64,000 nt of DNA from Chitinophagaceae bacterium (GCA_020403455.1 JADBXP010000005.1:186001-250000); one strand, 5' to 3'; positions 37,669 to 47,487 are shown, counted from the stretch's first letter. Notes: generated by a model not told the origin, from the sequence alone. Numbers and translations are program-made.

Positions 37669-37704
37669 AAAAAAGCCCTGTCGAAATTTTCACAGGGCTT
37701 TTTT
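37669..37704 (+). terminator. Rho-independent terminator after the second SusCD pair
   Basis: AAAAAAGCCCTGT pairs with ACAGGGCTTTTTT around a 10-base loop; the core is GCCCTGT (37675-37681) with ACAGGGC (37692-37698), followed by six T residues. Confidence 0.85.
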
Positions 37705-37748
37705 ATTTCCTGACAATTGATGCATCTTTACAATTACAGGATTATCAC

Positions 37749-38285
37749 ATGAATAAAGATTTTGTCTTCCCCCAAGCCAATATGCGTTTTGCAGAACTTA
37801 GCGATGTGGATGCATTGGTCAAATTAGTGAACAGTGCCTATCGGGGAGAAAGTTCCAGACAAGGATGGACAACCGAAGCAGATCTCTTAGATGGCATACG
37901 AACACACCCGGAACACATGTCTCACCAAATCAATAATGATACATCAGTGATGATGGTTGTTACAGGAAAAGATGATTCCATCAACGCCTGTGTATACCTG
38001 GAAGACAGAGATGAGAAGCTCTATTTGGGCATGCTGACCGTTCAACCTGATTTACAAGACAGGGGTATCGGCAAACAATTGATGCAGACTGCCGAATTAT
38101 ATGCAAAGTTGTTAGGAAAAAAGGGAATCCAAATGACGGTTATCTCTCTCCGGGATGAATTAATTGCCTGGTACCAACGTCACGGTTATCAACCCACAGG
38201 CGAAACACAACCATTTCCGGTGGGACAGGCATTGGGTGATCCCCGCAGAGACCTGGAATTCATGGTGCTGGAAAAAATATTATAG
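37749..38285 (+). CDS. GNAT-family N-acetyltransferase
   Basis: A 178-residue single-domain acetyltransferase. The acetyl-CoA pyrophosphate loop is VQPDLQDRGIGKQLMQ (residues 98-113, pattern QxxGxG), and the C-terminal strand has LIAWYQRHGYQPTGE, typical of GNAT motif B. The acyl acceptor is unknown. It is a single gene, with the SusCD2 terminator upstream and a 174-base gap downstream. Confidence 0.88.
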   Translation: MNKDFVFPQANMRFAELSDVDALVKLVNSAYRGESSRQGWTTEADLLDGIRTHPEHMSHQINNDTSVMMVVTGKDDSINACVYLEDRDEKLYLGMLTVQPDLQDRGIGKQLMQTAELYAKLLGKKGIQMTVISLRDELIAWYQRHGYQPTGETQPFPVGQALGDPRRDLEFMVLEKIL

Positions 38286-38459
38286 CTAGTAAACTCGCAG
38301 GCAGACACTGTTGGTCAATTGGCCGGACATTAACGGGTTTGAACTGTTGCCGTTCATCCCAAAGCCAAGCATACAATACTTTTTCAACTTTATTTTGCAA
38401 TTAATCAAGACCGGTCAAACACTCAGCCGGCAATTTTGTTAATTAATTAAATCTACACC

Positions 38460-38984
38460 ATGAAAAAATTGATCACGCTGACCCTGCTGGGTTCACTGCT
38501 GGTAAGTTCCAGCCTTTTTGCACAAGATGATAAGTCCAAGCGGCCAAGTCCACCCGCAAAAGCATCTGAAACGCTGAAAAGCGGAGCGGTAGTTACCATC
38601 GATTATAGTTCACCTGCACTCAAAGGAAGGGTGATTGGTAAAGATGTTGAACCCAAAACAGGTGAAATTTGGAGAGCCGGTGCTAATGAAGCCACAACTT
38701 TTGAAGTTTCCCGCAATGTAACCGTTGAGGGTAAAGCACTCCCAGCTGGTAAATACGCTTTTTTTGTTTTAACTGCTGCTAACGGCGAAGCCACCCTCAT
38801 ATTCAACAAAAATTTCGACCAATGGGGTGCCTATGATTATAAAAAGTCAGAGGATGTGCTCCGTGTAGCAACCAAAGTAGGTAAGACTTCCACCTCCAGC
38901 GACAGACTGACCTATTCCATCAAAAAAGACGGTCGTGTCAGCCTTACTTGGGGAACAATGGAAATTGCTTTCAACGTTCAATAA
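38460..38984 (+). CDS. DUF2911 exported protein
   Basis: A 174-residue protein with a signal peptide (ending SSLFAQ), then a DUF2911 domain over nearly all the mature part: RPSPPAKASETLKSGAVVTIDY, GEIWRAGANEATTFEVS and LPAGKYAFFVL. The domain is common in Bacteroidota, and its function is unknown. It is followed by a good terminator. Confidence 0.85.
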   Translation: MKKLITLTLLGSLLVSSSLFAQDDKSKRPSPPAKASETLKSGAVVTIDYSSPALKGRVIGKDVEPKTGEIWRAGANEATTFEVSRNVTVEGKALPAGKYAFFVLTAANGEATLIFNKNFDQWGAYDYKKSEDVLRVATKVGKTSTSSDRLTYSIKKDGRVSLTWGTMEIAFNVQ

Positions 38985-39002
38985 AATAAATTATACCCAT
39001 CA

Positions 39003-39036
39003 ACCATCGGTACCGCTCCCGGTTCCGGTGGTTTTT
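39003..39036 (+). terminator. Rho-independent terminator after the DUF2911 gene
   Basis: ACCATCGGTACCG (39003-39015) pairs with CGGTTCCGGTGGT (39020-39032) with one mismatch and one G-U pair, loop CTCC, followed by TTTT. Confidence 0.8.
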
Positions 39037-39058
39037 CATTTTTGGCAACAACAAATAC

Positions 39059-39862
39059 ATGGTTCAAGCTTATAATTTCCTCGCCAGCTGGCAACTTTTT
39101 CCCGAAAAATGTCAGTTTCAACACGGATTAACGCCTAAAAGCGGACAATACCAGATTGAAAGTATTCGCAATGGCTTGGCGTTGAGCATCAGTTCGAATT
39201 GGGTTAGCATGGACAATGAGGCATTTTATAGCCAATATGAAATGGTTCCGGATAACCAAATTCACCCCCTCACCAATGCGGGTTTAGCGGATGGCGTTTC
39301 CGGTGAAATAACGGATGCGGGAAATCTTCAAATCACCCTTTACAAAACCGGCGAAATTTTACTTCAAGTATTGCATGAAATAATGCCAAATGGATATTTG
39401 AAAATCAATTATTTAGGTAAAAATAAAGAAGGTGAGTCTTATGCCAACACTGAGATTTATCACAAACAAATGAGTGTTCTTCCCTATGCCTCCTCTTTGG
39501 GTAGTGTCGCTATTCGTCCAACCAATGAAGGTGTAATCAAATACAAGGCATTGGCCGCCATGGAGGAACAGACCCAAATGCACCTGGATCAAATCAGGGA
39601 ACAAATAGAATTACTTGCCAGACAGGCCCAGGAAATTAGAAAAAGAAAAGAACTGAGCTGGATGATCTATGAATCCCGTCTTTCTTTCCAACCCCAAATT
39701 GGCCATACCTATCACCTTTATGAAAAGAAGGATGGCACTCATATTTTATCACTGGTTGCCCCCAATGAATGGGGAGGTGCCGGACCCTTCAAGGCATTTG
39801 TATCTTCTGTAAAATTACTGGCAGATCATACCTGGGTGGAAGTGTCAAAGGCTCAGGAATAA
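39059..39862 (+). CDS. Two-part protein with C-terminal DUF2452 domain
   Basis: A 267-residue cytoplasmic-looking protein. Residues 1-140 form an all-beta, lipocalin-like segment (YQIESIRNGLALSISSNW, TYLKI-like strands). Residues 145-262 match the DUF2452 pattern: SLGSVAIRPTNEGVIKYKA, a helix MEEQTQMHLDQIREQIELLA, and IGHTYHLYEKKDGTHIL with LLADHTWVEV at the end. The family has no known function. CATTTTTG at 39038-39045 is one base from the -7 consensus. Its stop overlaps the ubiD stop by 10 bases. Confidence 0.75.
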   Translation: MVQAYNFLASWQLFPEKCQFQHGLTPKSGQYQIESIRNGLALSISSNWVSMDNEAFYSQYEMVPDNQIHPLTNAGLADGVSGEITDAGNLQITLYKTGEILLQVLHEIMPNGYLKINYLGKNKEGESYANTEIYHKQMSVLPYASSLGSVAIRPTNEGVIKYKALAAMEEQTQMHLDQIREQIELLARQAQEIRKRKELSWMIYESRLSFQPQIGHTYHLYEKKDGTHILSLVAPNEWGGAGPFKAFVSSVKLLADHTWVEVSKAQE

Positions 39863-41694
39863 AGCTTATTCAGGCTGCCCCCTTTGACAAATAATTTTTC
39901 GATTCTTTTTTCAATCAGTGGGTCCATCTCGACAGCCGGGGCATGGTGTGGTTTGATCCGGGCATCTATCACCAACGGACCTCGACAGCCATAATGTTTA
40001 TGTCGAACAAATGCATCTATACCATGAACATCGTGAGAAGGATTGCAACGGGTAAATGCAACCCAGCAAAAATTACGTAAAGTCTGAGCAGTGAATCCCG
40101 CATCATTGCACCAAATTATCAGTGGTATCTCTGTATTTGGATGTTCCTGTTGCAACCAAACCTGGGTTGCATGATCCATCCATTGCTGAGTAGCAGATTC
40201 ATCTGTATAGGGATCTGTCTGGAAGGCAACGACCCCGGGCATCACCAGCTTTGCAGCCTGTACTCCCTTGCAGCGCGTGAGCCATTCGGGAACATCAGTC
40301 GCTAATTTTCTTTTTTCCGAACCATAGGCTGCTATAACTAGTTTACTTCCGCTATTCAAATCTGTACCGGAGTAATCCAGGGTATCAATGGTGGTTTGGG
40401 TGTAAAAATGTAAATCCCGCTCCCAGTCTATTCTTTCCAGCATGTATTGGAAAAACTGTGAGATGTTGCGGGTATGCACATGAGCCGGAGTTCCGGCAGT
40501 TATGAACAGAAACTTGGCTAGTGAAAGTTGTCCGGTTCCCAATATGTGATTGGCAATGGTCAGCAGTTCTGCCGGTCTTGCAGTGGGCGCATAAGGTGTA
40601 TAGCGCTCACTACCGATTGCCAGAAGCAAGGGGTGAACACCTGCTGCATCTACAGCATGAACCTCTTTCAATCCGGGAATTTCAGTAGAAACAGCATCAC
40701 CTGTAATCTCATGAATGAGGTTGCCAAAACTGGTATCTTCCTGCGGTGGTCTTCCGACAACAGTGAACGGCCAGATAGCATTTTTTCTTGCATACACTTT
40801 GTGTACCCGCATCACAGGAAATGGATGCTGCAAACTATAATAACCGAGATGATCTCCAAAGGGTCCTTCGGGTTTCACATCACCGGGATATACTTCACCC
40901 GTAATCACGAAATCAGCATCACCACTGATACAAAAACCATCTTCATAGCGGTACCTGAATCTTCTGCCACCCAATATTCCGGCAAAGCTTAGTTCACTCA
41001 TTCCTTCAGGAAGAGGCATCACGGCGGCTACGGTGTGCGCTGGCGGACCACCTACGAAACAGCTCACTTTGAGTGGTTGTCCGGCTGCATTGGCTTTGGT
41101 TTGGTGTACCCCAATGCCCCTGTGCAATTGATAATGGAGTCCGATTTCTTCATTCAATACATATTCATTTCCGGTCAGCTGAATCCGGTACATGCCCAGG
41201 TTAGAGGTACCTACCCCCGGCGCATCCATGTCTTCTGAATATACCTGTGGCAATGTTACAAAGGCTCCTCCATCCATTGGCCAGTGGTGAATGAGTGGTA
41301 GATTGCTAATACTTATTTCTTGTTCCATTACAGGCGGTCTCCCCATGCTCTTCATTGGTAAGGCATTGATGGCTGACCATCCGGAGGACAGATGTTGGAG
41401 TGGATTTTTGAGTGCTTCGATCGGTCGGTTGCGCAATTCTATGAGCCGCTGAACGGTTTCCAATGTTTCCCGAAAAATAAACTTGCTTCTATCAAGTGTT
41501 CCAAAGATGTTGGAAGCAGCTCTGAAATGACTCCCCTTCACATTTTCGAATAAAAGTGCGGGGCCATCCATCGAGAATACCTTTTCATGAATGGCAGCCA
41601 TTTCGAGGTAGGGATCGACCTCTTCTTTCACCCTGATAAGGTGACCATGTCTCTCCAGATCTATTAAACAGGCTTCTAAGGATGAATAGGGCAT
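39853..41694 (-). CDS. UbiD-family decarboxylase
   Basis: A 613-residue protein with UbiD features throughout: YLEMAAIHEKVFSMDGPALLFENV at the N-terminus, then IRAFPEGPFGDHLGYY-like segment (VKPEGPFGDHLGYYS) and a PPQEDTSFGNLIHEITGDA region. Family members use prenylated FMN to decarboxylate aromatic acids. Because MqnA is encoded in this window, a role in menaquinone synthesis (the MqnL-type step on the futalosine path) is plausible but inferred. It is longer than proteobacterial UbiD (about 490 residues) because of a C-terminal extension (from about residue 480). Confidence 0.88.
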   Translation of the reverse strand: MPYSSLEACLIDLERHGHLIRVKEEVDPYLEMAAIHEKVFSMDGPALLFENVKGSHFRAASNIFGTLDRSKFIFRETLETVQRLIELRNRPIEALKNPLQHLSSGWSAINALPMKSMGRPPVMEQEISISNLPLIHHWPMDGGAFVTLPQVYSEDMDAPGVGTSNLGMYRIQLTGNEYVLNEEIGLHYQLHRGIGVHQTKANAAGQPLKVSCFVGGPPAHTVAAVMPLPEGMSELSFAGILGGRRFRYRYEDGFCISGDADFVITGEVYPGDVKPEGPFGDHLGYYSLQHPFPVMRVHKVYARKNAIWPFTVVGRPPQEDTSFGNLIHEITGDAVSTEIPGLKEVHAVDAAGVHPLLLAIGSERYTPYAPTARPAELLTIANHILGTGQLSLAKFLFITAGTPAHVHTRNISQFFQYMLERIDWERDLHFYTQTTIDTLDYSGTDLNSGSKLVIAAYGSEKRKLATDVPEWLTRCKGVQAAKLVMPGVVAFQTDPYTDESATQQWMDHATQVWLQQEHPNTEIPLIIWCNDAGFTAQTLRNFCWVAFTRCNPSHDVHGIDAFVRHKHYGCRGPLVIDARIKPHHAPAVEMDPLIEKRIEKLFVKGGSLNKLYS

Positions 41695-41779
41695 GAGTAG
41701 TTTCGGGTTGACTTTGGAATAGATAAAAGTTGTCCAAAGGCAAGCAAAATTATAACAAAGCAGTCAGCCCGTCAAAAAG

Positions 41780-41802
41780 CAACCTTCCGAGAGAAAAGGT
41801 TG
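41780..41802. repeat. Inverted repeat in the ubiD-pdxJ divergent region
   Basis: CAACCTT (41780-41786) and AAGGTTG (41796-41802) are separated by nine bases and end directly before the pdxJ -7 element. This could be an operator or chance. Confidence 0.35.
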
Positions 41803-41810
41803 TAATTTTG
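41803..41810 (+). promoter_or_regulatory. -7 element overlapping a near-leaderless pdxJ start
   Basis: TAATTTTG fits TAnnTTTG, and the ATG follows after four bases (41815). Transcription would begin at or next to the start codon, so the mRNA may be leaderless. Confidence 0.5.
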
Positions 41811-41814
41811 CTCT

Positions 41815-42537
41815 ATGACCCAGTTGAGTATTAACATCAATAAAATAGCCACCCTGCGCAACAGTCGTGGCGGCAGCAATCCCGATCCGATTCGCATGGC
41901 ATTGGATGCAGAGCGGTTTGGAGCCGATGGTATTACCGTCCATCCTCGTCCTGATGAACGGCATATTCGGTATGATGATGTTCGTGCATTGAAAAAAGTT
42001 CTTACCAAAGAACTCAATATAGAAGGGAACCCTACAGAACCCCGCTTTACTGCTTTGGTATTGGAAGTGATGCCTGCACAGGTAACATTGGTTCCGGATA
42101 CAGGCGGTCAACTCACCAGTGATCATGGTTGGGACACAATGGCGCAGCAAAACCTGTTACAAGAATTGATCCTTCCTTTCAAGCAAGCCGGGATACGTGT
42201 TTCTGTTTTTATAGATCCTCTTCCCGGAATGGCTGCCGGAGCTAAATCTGCAGGTGCAGACCGGATCGAATTATATACGGAGATGTATGCGCGCGCTTAT
42301 GCTGAAGGGAGAGCAACTGAGGTGATTGCTGCATTTCAGGTAGCTGCTGCTGAAGCCCACATGGCAGGTCTTGGCATCAATGCGGGTCATGACCTGGATC
42401 TGCACAATCTGGCTTACTTCGCTCAACACATTCCCCACCTGGATGAAGTTAGTATTGGTCATGCCCTGGTTGCAGATGCCCTTTATTTCGGCTGGCAAAA
42501 TACCATACAATTGTATCAGCGTGAATTGGGTAAATAA
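41815..42537 (+). CDS. pdxJ: Pyridoxine 5'-phosphate synthase
   Basis: A 240-residue TIM-barrel enzyme that condenses 1-deoxyxylulose 5-phosphate with 3-amino-2-oxopropyl phosphate, the last step of the DXP-dependent vitamin B6 route. It shows SININKIATLRNSRGG at the N-terminus, ITVHPRPDERHI near 43, and a C-terminal HDLDLHNL/ISIGHALVADAL-type phosphate-site region (VSIGHALVADALYFG). Length is normal. Divergent from the ubiD gene. Confidence 0.96.
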   Translation: MTQLSININKIATLRNSRGGSNPDPIRMALDAERFGADGITVHPRPDERHIRYDDVRALKKVLTKELNIEGNPTEPRFTALVLEVMPAQVTLVPDTGGQLTSDHGWDTMAQQNLLQELILPFKQAGIRVSVFIDPLPGMAAGAKSAGADRIELYTEMYARAYAEGRATEVIAAFQVAAAEAHMAGLGINAGHDLDLHNLAYFAQHIPHLDEVSIGHALVADALYFGWQNTIQLYQRELGK

Positions 42538-42584
42538 GTTTTCCTGCTTTGAATTTCCCTTCGTATTTTAAGTAAAATTTTTAC

Positions 42585-44009
42585 ATGAGAAAGATCCTCA
42601 TGGGTTTTTGCTTGCTGCTGCCCTTCTTCCTCCGAGCACAAGCACCTGCTCCCCTTCTACCCATACCAACTCAACAACAGCTGGACTGGCACGAAAAAGA
42701 ATTTTATTTGTTCATCCACTTTGGACCCAACACTTTCACGAACAAAGAATGGGGTGAAGGGAACGAAGACCCGGCGCTGTTCAATCCTACAGATCTCGAC
42801 TGCGATCAATGGGTTAGGATTGCCAGGCAGGCAGGTGCAAAAGGCATCATCTTAACTGCAAAACACCACGATGGTTTTTGTCTCTGGCCGAGTCAATTTA
42901 GCCGCCATACTGTTCGGGAAAGCAAGTGGATGGATGGTAAGGGAGATGTCGTTCAGATGCTTTCAGAAGCCTGCAGAAAAGCAGGATTAGACATGGGGGT
43001 TTATCTTTCACCTTGGGACCGCAATCATCCTCTTTATGGTACAGATCAGTACAATGATGTTTACCTGAATACCATGAAAGAGTTATTGACACAGTATGGA
43101 AATTTTTTCGAACTATGGTGGGATGGTGCCAATGGTGAAGGTCCCAATGGCAAAAAACAGGAATACGATTTCAAAAGATTTGAAGACTCCGCCTTCCGGT
43201 GGCAACCGAACATCATTATCTTCAGTGATATTGGCCCATCGATTCGCTGGTGTGGGAATGAAAGGGGTATCATCTATTCTACCAATTGGAACTTACTGGA
43301 TACAGCCGGCTTTCGGCGCGGTGAGGGAAGTCCGGCCATGGATACCCTGAACAGGGGTAATGTGCATGGGAAACATTGGATGCCTGCTGAAGCGGATGTG
43401 TCCATACGTCCGGGTTGGTTTTATCATCCGGAGCAGGATGATAAAGTGAAAACTCCTGCGACTCTTTTTCAACTTTACCTCCAGTCTGTAGGAAATGGAG
43501 GCAATCTTTTGTTGAATGTACCTCCTGACCGACGCGGCAGGTTTCATGCTGCAGATTCTGCGGCACTGGTAGGATTTAAAAATATACTGGACCGTGCATT
43601 TCAGCAAAATCTTTTCAGTACTGCCTCTATCAAATCGAATCAATCATCGACAGCATCTTTGCGCAACCTGCTTGACATGAAAAACGATACCTGGTGGATG
43701 GGTGATGGTAAAGAACCCCTGGAGATCACTGTTCAACTCAATGAACCAACTCAATTGAATGCTTTGGTACTGGAAGAGATGATTGCATACGGACAGCGGG
43801 TACAATCCTTTGCAATTGAAGCAAGGATCAATGGGGCCTATCAAACTGTTTTCAGTGGAACAACGATAGGAAGAAAAAAAATAGCAGTTTTTCCTCTCGT
43901 CCATACAAATGCTATCCGCCTGAAAATCACCGGGAGCAAGGCAATTCCCGTTCTTCGCAACTTGTCTGGCTATCATATCCGGGAACTAGATACCATGCTT
44001 CCTAAATAA
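42585..44009 (+). CDS. GH29 alpha-L-fucosidase
   Basis: A 474-residue protein with a signal peptide (ending LRAQA). The catalytic domain starts with the family core WHEKEFYLFIHFGPNTF, then ILTAKHHDGFCLWPS (residues 90-104) and ELWWDGANGEG (near 180), where the Asp is the GH29 nucleophile. The last 110 residues form a discoidin-like beta-sandwich (LNALVLEEMIAYGQRVQSF), probably carbohydrate binding. It would release fucose from extracellular glycans; it lies alone, not beside a SusCD pair. Confidence 0.92.
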   Translation: MRKILMGFCLLLPFFLRAQAPAPLLPIPTQQQLDWHEKEFYLFIHFGPNTFTNKEWGEGNEDPALFNPTDLDCDQWVRIARQAGAKGIILTAKHHDGFCLWPSQFSRHTVRESKWMDGKGDVVQMLSEACRKAGLDMGVYLSPWDRNHPLYGTDQYNDVYLNTMKELLTQYGNFFELWWDGANGEGPNGKKQEYDFKRFEDSAFRWQPNIIIFSDIGPSIRWCGNERGIIYSTNWNLLDTAGFRRGEGSPAMDTLNRGNVHGKHWMPAEADVSIRPGWFYHPEQDDKVKTPATLFQLYLQSVGNGGNLLLNVPPDRRGRFHAADSAALVGFKNILDRAFQQNLFSTASIKSNQSSTASLRNLLDMKNDTWWMGDGKEPLEITVQLNEPTQLNALVLEEMIAYGQRVQSFAIEARINGAYQTVFSGTTIGRKKIAVFPLVHTNAIRLKITGSKAIPVLRNLSGYHIRELDTMLPK

Positions 44010-44014
44010 TTTTG
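44007..44014 (+). promoter_or_regulatory. -7 element before purE, overlapping the fucosidase stop
   Basis: TAATTTTG fits TAnnTTTG and begins with the TAA stop codon of the upstream gene. The leader to ATG 44041 would be about 20 bases. Confidence 0.5.
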
Positions 44015-44040
44015 ATTAACTTGCCATCAATACCAAATAC

Positions 44041-44571
44041 ATGGATGCAACAAAACCGCTGGTAGGCATCATCATGGGCAGCGATAGTGACTTGCCGGTT
44101 ATGAAACAAGCTGCTGATCTGCTAGAACAATTTTCGGTGCCTTTTGAATTAACAGTAGTATCTGCTCATAGAACACCACAGCGCATGATGGATTATGCCA
44201 CCCATGCAGCTGAGAGAGGAATAAAAGTTATCATAGCAGGTGCGGGTGGTGCTGCTCACTTGCCGGGCATGGTAGCCGCCTGTTCCACATTACCTGTAAT
44301 CGGGGTGCCTATTTTATCATCCAACTCTATCGATGGTTGGGATTCAGTATTATCCATTCTGCAAATGCCTTCGGGTGTACCGGTAGCAACCGTAGCTTTG
44401 AATGGCGCAGCCAATGCAGGTTTATTATCCATACAAATTCTTGCTACCTCCCATCCATCACTTGCTGAGCAAATGAGCTTGTATAAAAAAGAATTGCAGT
44501 CGAAAGTTGCTGAAAAAGTGAAAGGGTTAAAAAACCAATACCCCAATCATTTTGATGGGGGCACCCATTAA
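44041..44571 (+). CDS. purE: N5-carboxyaminoimidazole ribonucleotide mutase
   Basis: A 176-residue enzyme of class I PurE: the active-site [19 protein letters not shown] (residues 13-31), [13 protein letters not shown] near 41 and [14 protein letters not shown] near 70 are all intact. It moves the carboxyl group of N5-CAIR to C4 in purine synthesis. No purK adjoins. The stop shares TTAA with the stop of the convergent bshC. Confidence 0.96.
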   Translation: MDATKPLVGIIMGSDSDLPVMKQAADLLEQFSVPFELTVVSAHRTPQRMMDYATHAAERGIKVIIAGAGGAAHLPGMVAACSTLPVIGVPILSSNSIDGWDSVLSILQMPSGVPVATVALNGAANAGLLSIQILATSHPSLAEQMSLYKKELQSKVAEKVKGLKNQYPNHFDGGTH

Positions 44572-46172
44572 CTATTCTTCAGGGTTAATACTGTAAACCC
44601 ATTGGTGATGGCACTGGAATGATTGAGCACTGTTTGCATCCATGAATTACCCCATCGGGCATACCAAAGTGCCATATTATCTACGCGCTCCTGCAAACTG
44701 CCTCCCGGAAAAAGTTGATCTTTAATGAGTTGAATTCGATAAGCACTTTCAGTATGTTTTCTTTTTTCCGCCCGAAGCATCTTTTTCTCCAGTGCAACTA
44801 TTTTTTCGATGGCTGCCTTTTGAAGAGCTTCGACATGAGCAGACAAAGTTGTATCTACAGCCGTAGCACTCTCCTCGATTTTTTTGTATACAACAACCAA
44901 ATTTTCTTTTTCCTTTTGAAGATCCAATGATGCAGTAGCTTCTCGGGTCGCCAACCTGGTAACAAGATCATCGGTAGGAAGAAACAATTCTTCCAAACTA
45001 AAGCCGGTTTGTTGCCATTTACCGGCCTGCTGTTCTGTGAGCAACAGGAATGAATTTCTCAATAGTAGCACCGGAAAAAAACGATTGGCTTTTCTAAAAA
45101 CCGGTAATAATTCCAGCCAGTAGGCCAACTCTCCTCCCCCACCAATGAATGCAATATTGGGGAGCAGGGATTCTTGTAAAACACCCCGTAATATGACGTT
45201 TGGACTGAACCGTTCAGGGTGATTCAGTACTTCCTGTTCTATTTGCTCTCTTGTAAAACGAAGTTGCAGGGCGGGCACAGTAAATTCATTGCCCTCCTTC
45301 TCGATGCGTTCTCTTCTGTCATTCAATAAATAAAAGAGATTGATTTCTCTTCCGGCTGCCTGTACTTTAAAAAATTGCGCAAGTTGCTGAATGGACGAAG
45401 ACACGGCCTGGTGTGAGAACTGGGAATCCAATTCCTGTAAGAGAATCGGGACAAATGCCTTTTTTAATTTGGGATGATCGGCATTGAAAACAACCAACCC
45501 ATATTGTCCCATTAGAGAATGCACCAGTGCAAGCATAGCCGATGCAATGGTCTTTCCTTTGGTAAAACAATTGCGCCAAAGCTCGGTAAGCTCCTTCCCC
45601 ATTTTTTCAACCCCCGTTTGTCCCTCGATTTGCGCAATGATATCCAACAATGCCTGATCAACTTTCATTCGTCCTACGGCACCGGTTTGTTGGGTTGTCC
45701 AACTCATTTTGATTCCACCCACGCTTAGTTGACCGATCTCTTCCAAATCGGCATCTTCAGAGCCCATATAGTAGACCGGAACAAATGCTTGCGCTGGAAA
45801 ACGTTCCTGCAAAGCTGCGGCCAGTTGTATGGTATGGAGACATTTATAAATGAAATAAAGCGGTCCGGTCAGTAAGTTAGGTTGGTGAGCAGTGGTAACC
45901 GTAAATGTATGTTCCTGAGATAACTTAGCAATGTTTTGTTGTACCGCATTGATTGGTGTACAGGTTTGATATTGTTCATTCAAAACCTCCGTCAACAATT
46001 GTCTGTCAACCGGAAAACTTTTTCTTTCAGTCATTGCTTTTTCCAACCCTTGCCAGTCCGGAGTGAATTGATAGAATGGATCGAGCCTGGGATCTCTTTG
46101 CAAATAGCAATTCACGATATCGGTGAAATAACCGGTATGACTGTAAGCAATTGTCTGAACGTTAGAGGACAT
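44568..46172 (-). CDS. bshC: Bacillithiol biosynthesis cysteine-adding enzyme BshC
   Basis: A 534-residue protein from ATG 46172; an in-frame TTG at 46181 lies inside the predicted -7 element and is rejected. The Rossmann-like core has [20 protein letters not shown] (near 100) and [13 protein letters not shown] (near 140), and a long coiled coil spans residues 425-475 ([20 protein letters not shown]). BshC adds cysteine to GlcN-malate, the last step of bacillithiol synthesis. bshA and bshB are not in the window. Family length is about 530. Confidence 0.93.
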   Translation of the reverse strand: MSSNVQTIAYSHTGYFTDIVNCYLQRDPRLDPFYQFTPDWQGLEKAMTERKSFPVDRQLLTEVLNEQYQTCTPINAVQQNIAKLSQEHTFTVTTAHQPNLLTGPLYFIYKCLHTIQLAAALQERFPAQAFVPVYYMGSEDADLEEIGQLSVGGIKMSWTTQQTGAVGRMKVDQALLDIIAQIEGQTGVEKMGKELTELWRNCFTKGKTIASAMLALVHSLMGQYGLVVFNADHPKLKKAFVPILLQELDSQFSHQAVSSSIQQLAQFFKVQAAGREINLFYLLNDRRERIEKEGNEFTVPALQLRFTREQIEQEVLNHPERFSPNVILRGVLQESLLPNIAFIGGGGELAYWLELLPVFRKANRFFPVLLLRNSFLLLTEQQAGKWQQTGFSLEELFLPTDDLVTRLATREATASLDLQKEKENLVVVYKKIEESATAVDTTLSAHVEALQKAAIEKIVALEKKMLRAEKRKHTESAYRIQLIKDQLFPGGSLQERVDNMALWYARWGNSWMQTVLNHSSAITNGFTVLTLKNS

Positions 46173-46178
46173 GATTGG

Positions 46179-46186
46179 CAAAAGTA
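46179..46186 (-). promoter_or_regulatory. -7 element of bshC
   Basis: On the minus strand TACTTTTG fits TAnnTTTG, six bases before the ATG at 46172, so the transcript would be leaderless or nearly so. Confidence 0.5.
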
Positions 46187-46229
46187 CAACTAAGGTTGGA
46201 ACCCAATCTCAAAGAATTATTCCAACTTT

Positions 46230-47477
46230 CTACTTGAACCTATCGGGATGAAAAGCTTGTAAGTGAATTGCGGTTGGCTGGTGATCGATGAGGTCAGCCA
46301 CCAACTTTCCTGTACCGGCACCGAGACTCAGCCCAATCATGGCATGTCCGGTAGCAACAACGAGGTTCTTCCATCGACCCGGTCGACCGATATACGGTAA
46401 TCCATCTGCTGAACAGGGCCGGTATCCATACCAAATATCCTTTGGGTCGGGAAAAGGAATCGATTTATCCGGAATGAATTGTTTTACTGCTTTTAGAACC
46501 CCTTTCATTCTATTGAAGTTAGGAGGAGTATTGGTGGGAACAATTTCCATGGTTCCGCCGATGCGTAGTTTTCCACCCTCGAGTGGCGTGAGCGCCACCC
46601 TTCCTTCCGTTAAAATCGCCGGATGTTGAAGCTGAAAATCTTCATTGCTCCTGGTGAGAGAGTATCCCCTCCCTGCCACAAGAGGAAGAGATAAATCCAG
46701 TTGACGTGCCAATTCTCCGCTCCAGGAACCGGCAGCAAGAACAACTGCATCTGCAGGATAACTGTTTTGGACAGTTAATACCGATTTCAATTGCTGCGCA
46801 CTAGATTGAAAACCCGTTGCCTTCTCCTGAATGAATTGAACACCAGCCGATGTCAGCTGGCTTTTCAATTGCTCCATCAGAAGTTGGGGATACAAATGGG
46901 CATCTCCTGGGAACCAGATGGCACCGAGTGCACGGAACTGTAAGTGAGGTTCATATTCCTGCAACTCTTCCTTTCCGATCAAGCGGGTTCCGGTAAGTCC
47001 AATCTCACAGGCCTTATCACAGGTATCTGCTGCATGCTTGGCTACCGCATCCGTTTGAAAAATTTCCAATAATCCTTTTTTTTCATACCCAAAACGAAAT
47101 TCGGGCAGGGATGTCCATTGTTCATAGAGTGACTGACTGTAAAGAGCAATGTCGCGCAAAGGTATGGCTGCTTTGGACACACGATTTTCGTTGGCTGATC
47201 GCATGAAATGCCAGCCCCAGCGAATAAGATCCAGGTTCAATCGGGGTTGAATGTAAAAAGGACTTTCTCTGTTCAGCATCCAGCGCAGACCTTGTTGCAC
47301 TATACCGGGGGTAGCCAACGGAATGAAGTGACTGGGACAAACATAGCCGGCGTTGCCATGAGAGCAGTTAGGCAATACTTCTCCGGTATCGAGAACAGTT
47401 ACCTGATGACCTTCCCGGTTCAAGAACCAGGCACTGCTACAACCTACTATTCCTCCCCCAATAATTACAACGTGCAT
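46230..47477 (-). CDS. FAD-dependent D-amino-acid/D-hydroxyproline oxidoreductase (DadA-like)
   Basis: A 415-residue DAO-family flavoprotein. Its FAD-binding segment is VVIIGGGIVGCSSAWFLNREG (residues 3-23), followed by an SHGNAGYVCPSH loop, LVAGRGYSLT and the C-terminal GYRPCSADGLPYIG/ATGHAMIGLSLGAGTG cofactor region. DadA-type enzymes oxidise D-amino acids. Since the gene is 10 bases after a 4-hydroxyproline-epimerase-type gene, its likely substrate is cis-4-hydroxy-D-proline, giving pyrroline-4-hydroxy-2-carboxylate. That is inference from context; a proline substrate is the alternative. Confidence 0.85.
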   Translation of the reverse strand: MHVVIIGGGIVGCSSAWFLNREGHQVTVLDTGEVLPNCSHGNAGYVCPSHFIPLATPGIVQQGLRWMLNRESPFYIQPRLNLDLIRWGWHFMRSANENRVSKAAIPLRDIALYSQSLYEQWTSLPEFRFGYEKKGLLEIFQTDAVAKHAADTCDKACEIGLTGTRLIGKEELQEYEPHLQFRALGAIWFPGDAHLYPQLLMEQLKSQLTSAGVQFIQEKATGFQSSAQQLKSVLTVQNSYPADAVVLAAGSWSGELARQLDLSLPLVAGRGYSLTRSNEDFQLQHPAILTEGRVALTPLEGGKLRIGGTMEIVPTNTPPNFNRMKGVLKAVKQFIPDKSIPFPDPKDIWYGYRPCSADGLPYIGRPGRWKNLVVATGHAMIGLSLGAGTGKLVADLIDHQPTAIHLQAFHPDRFK

Positions 47478-47487
47478 GAATGAAACA

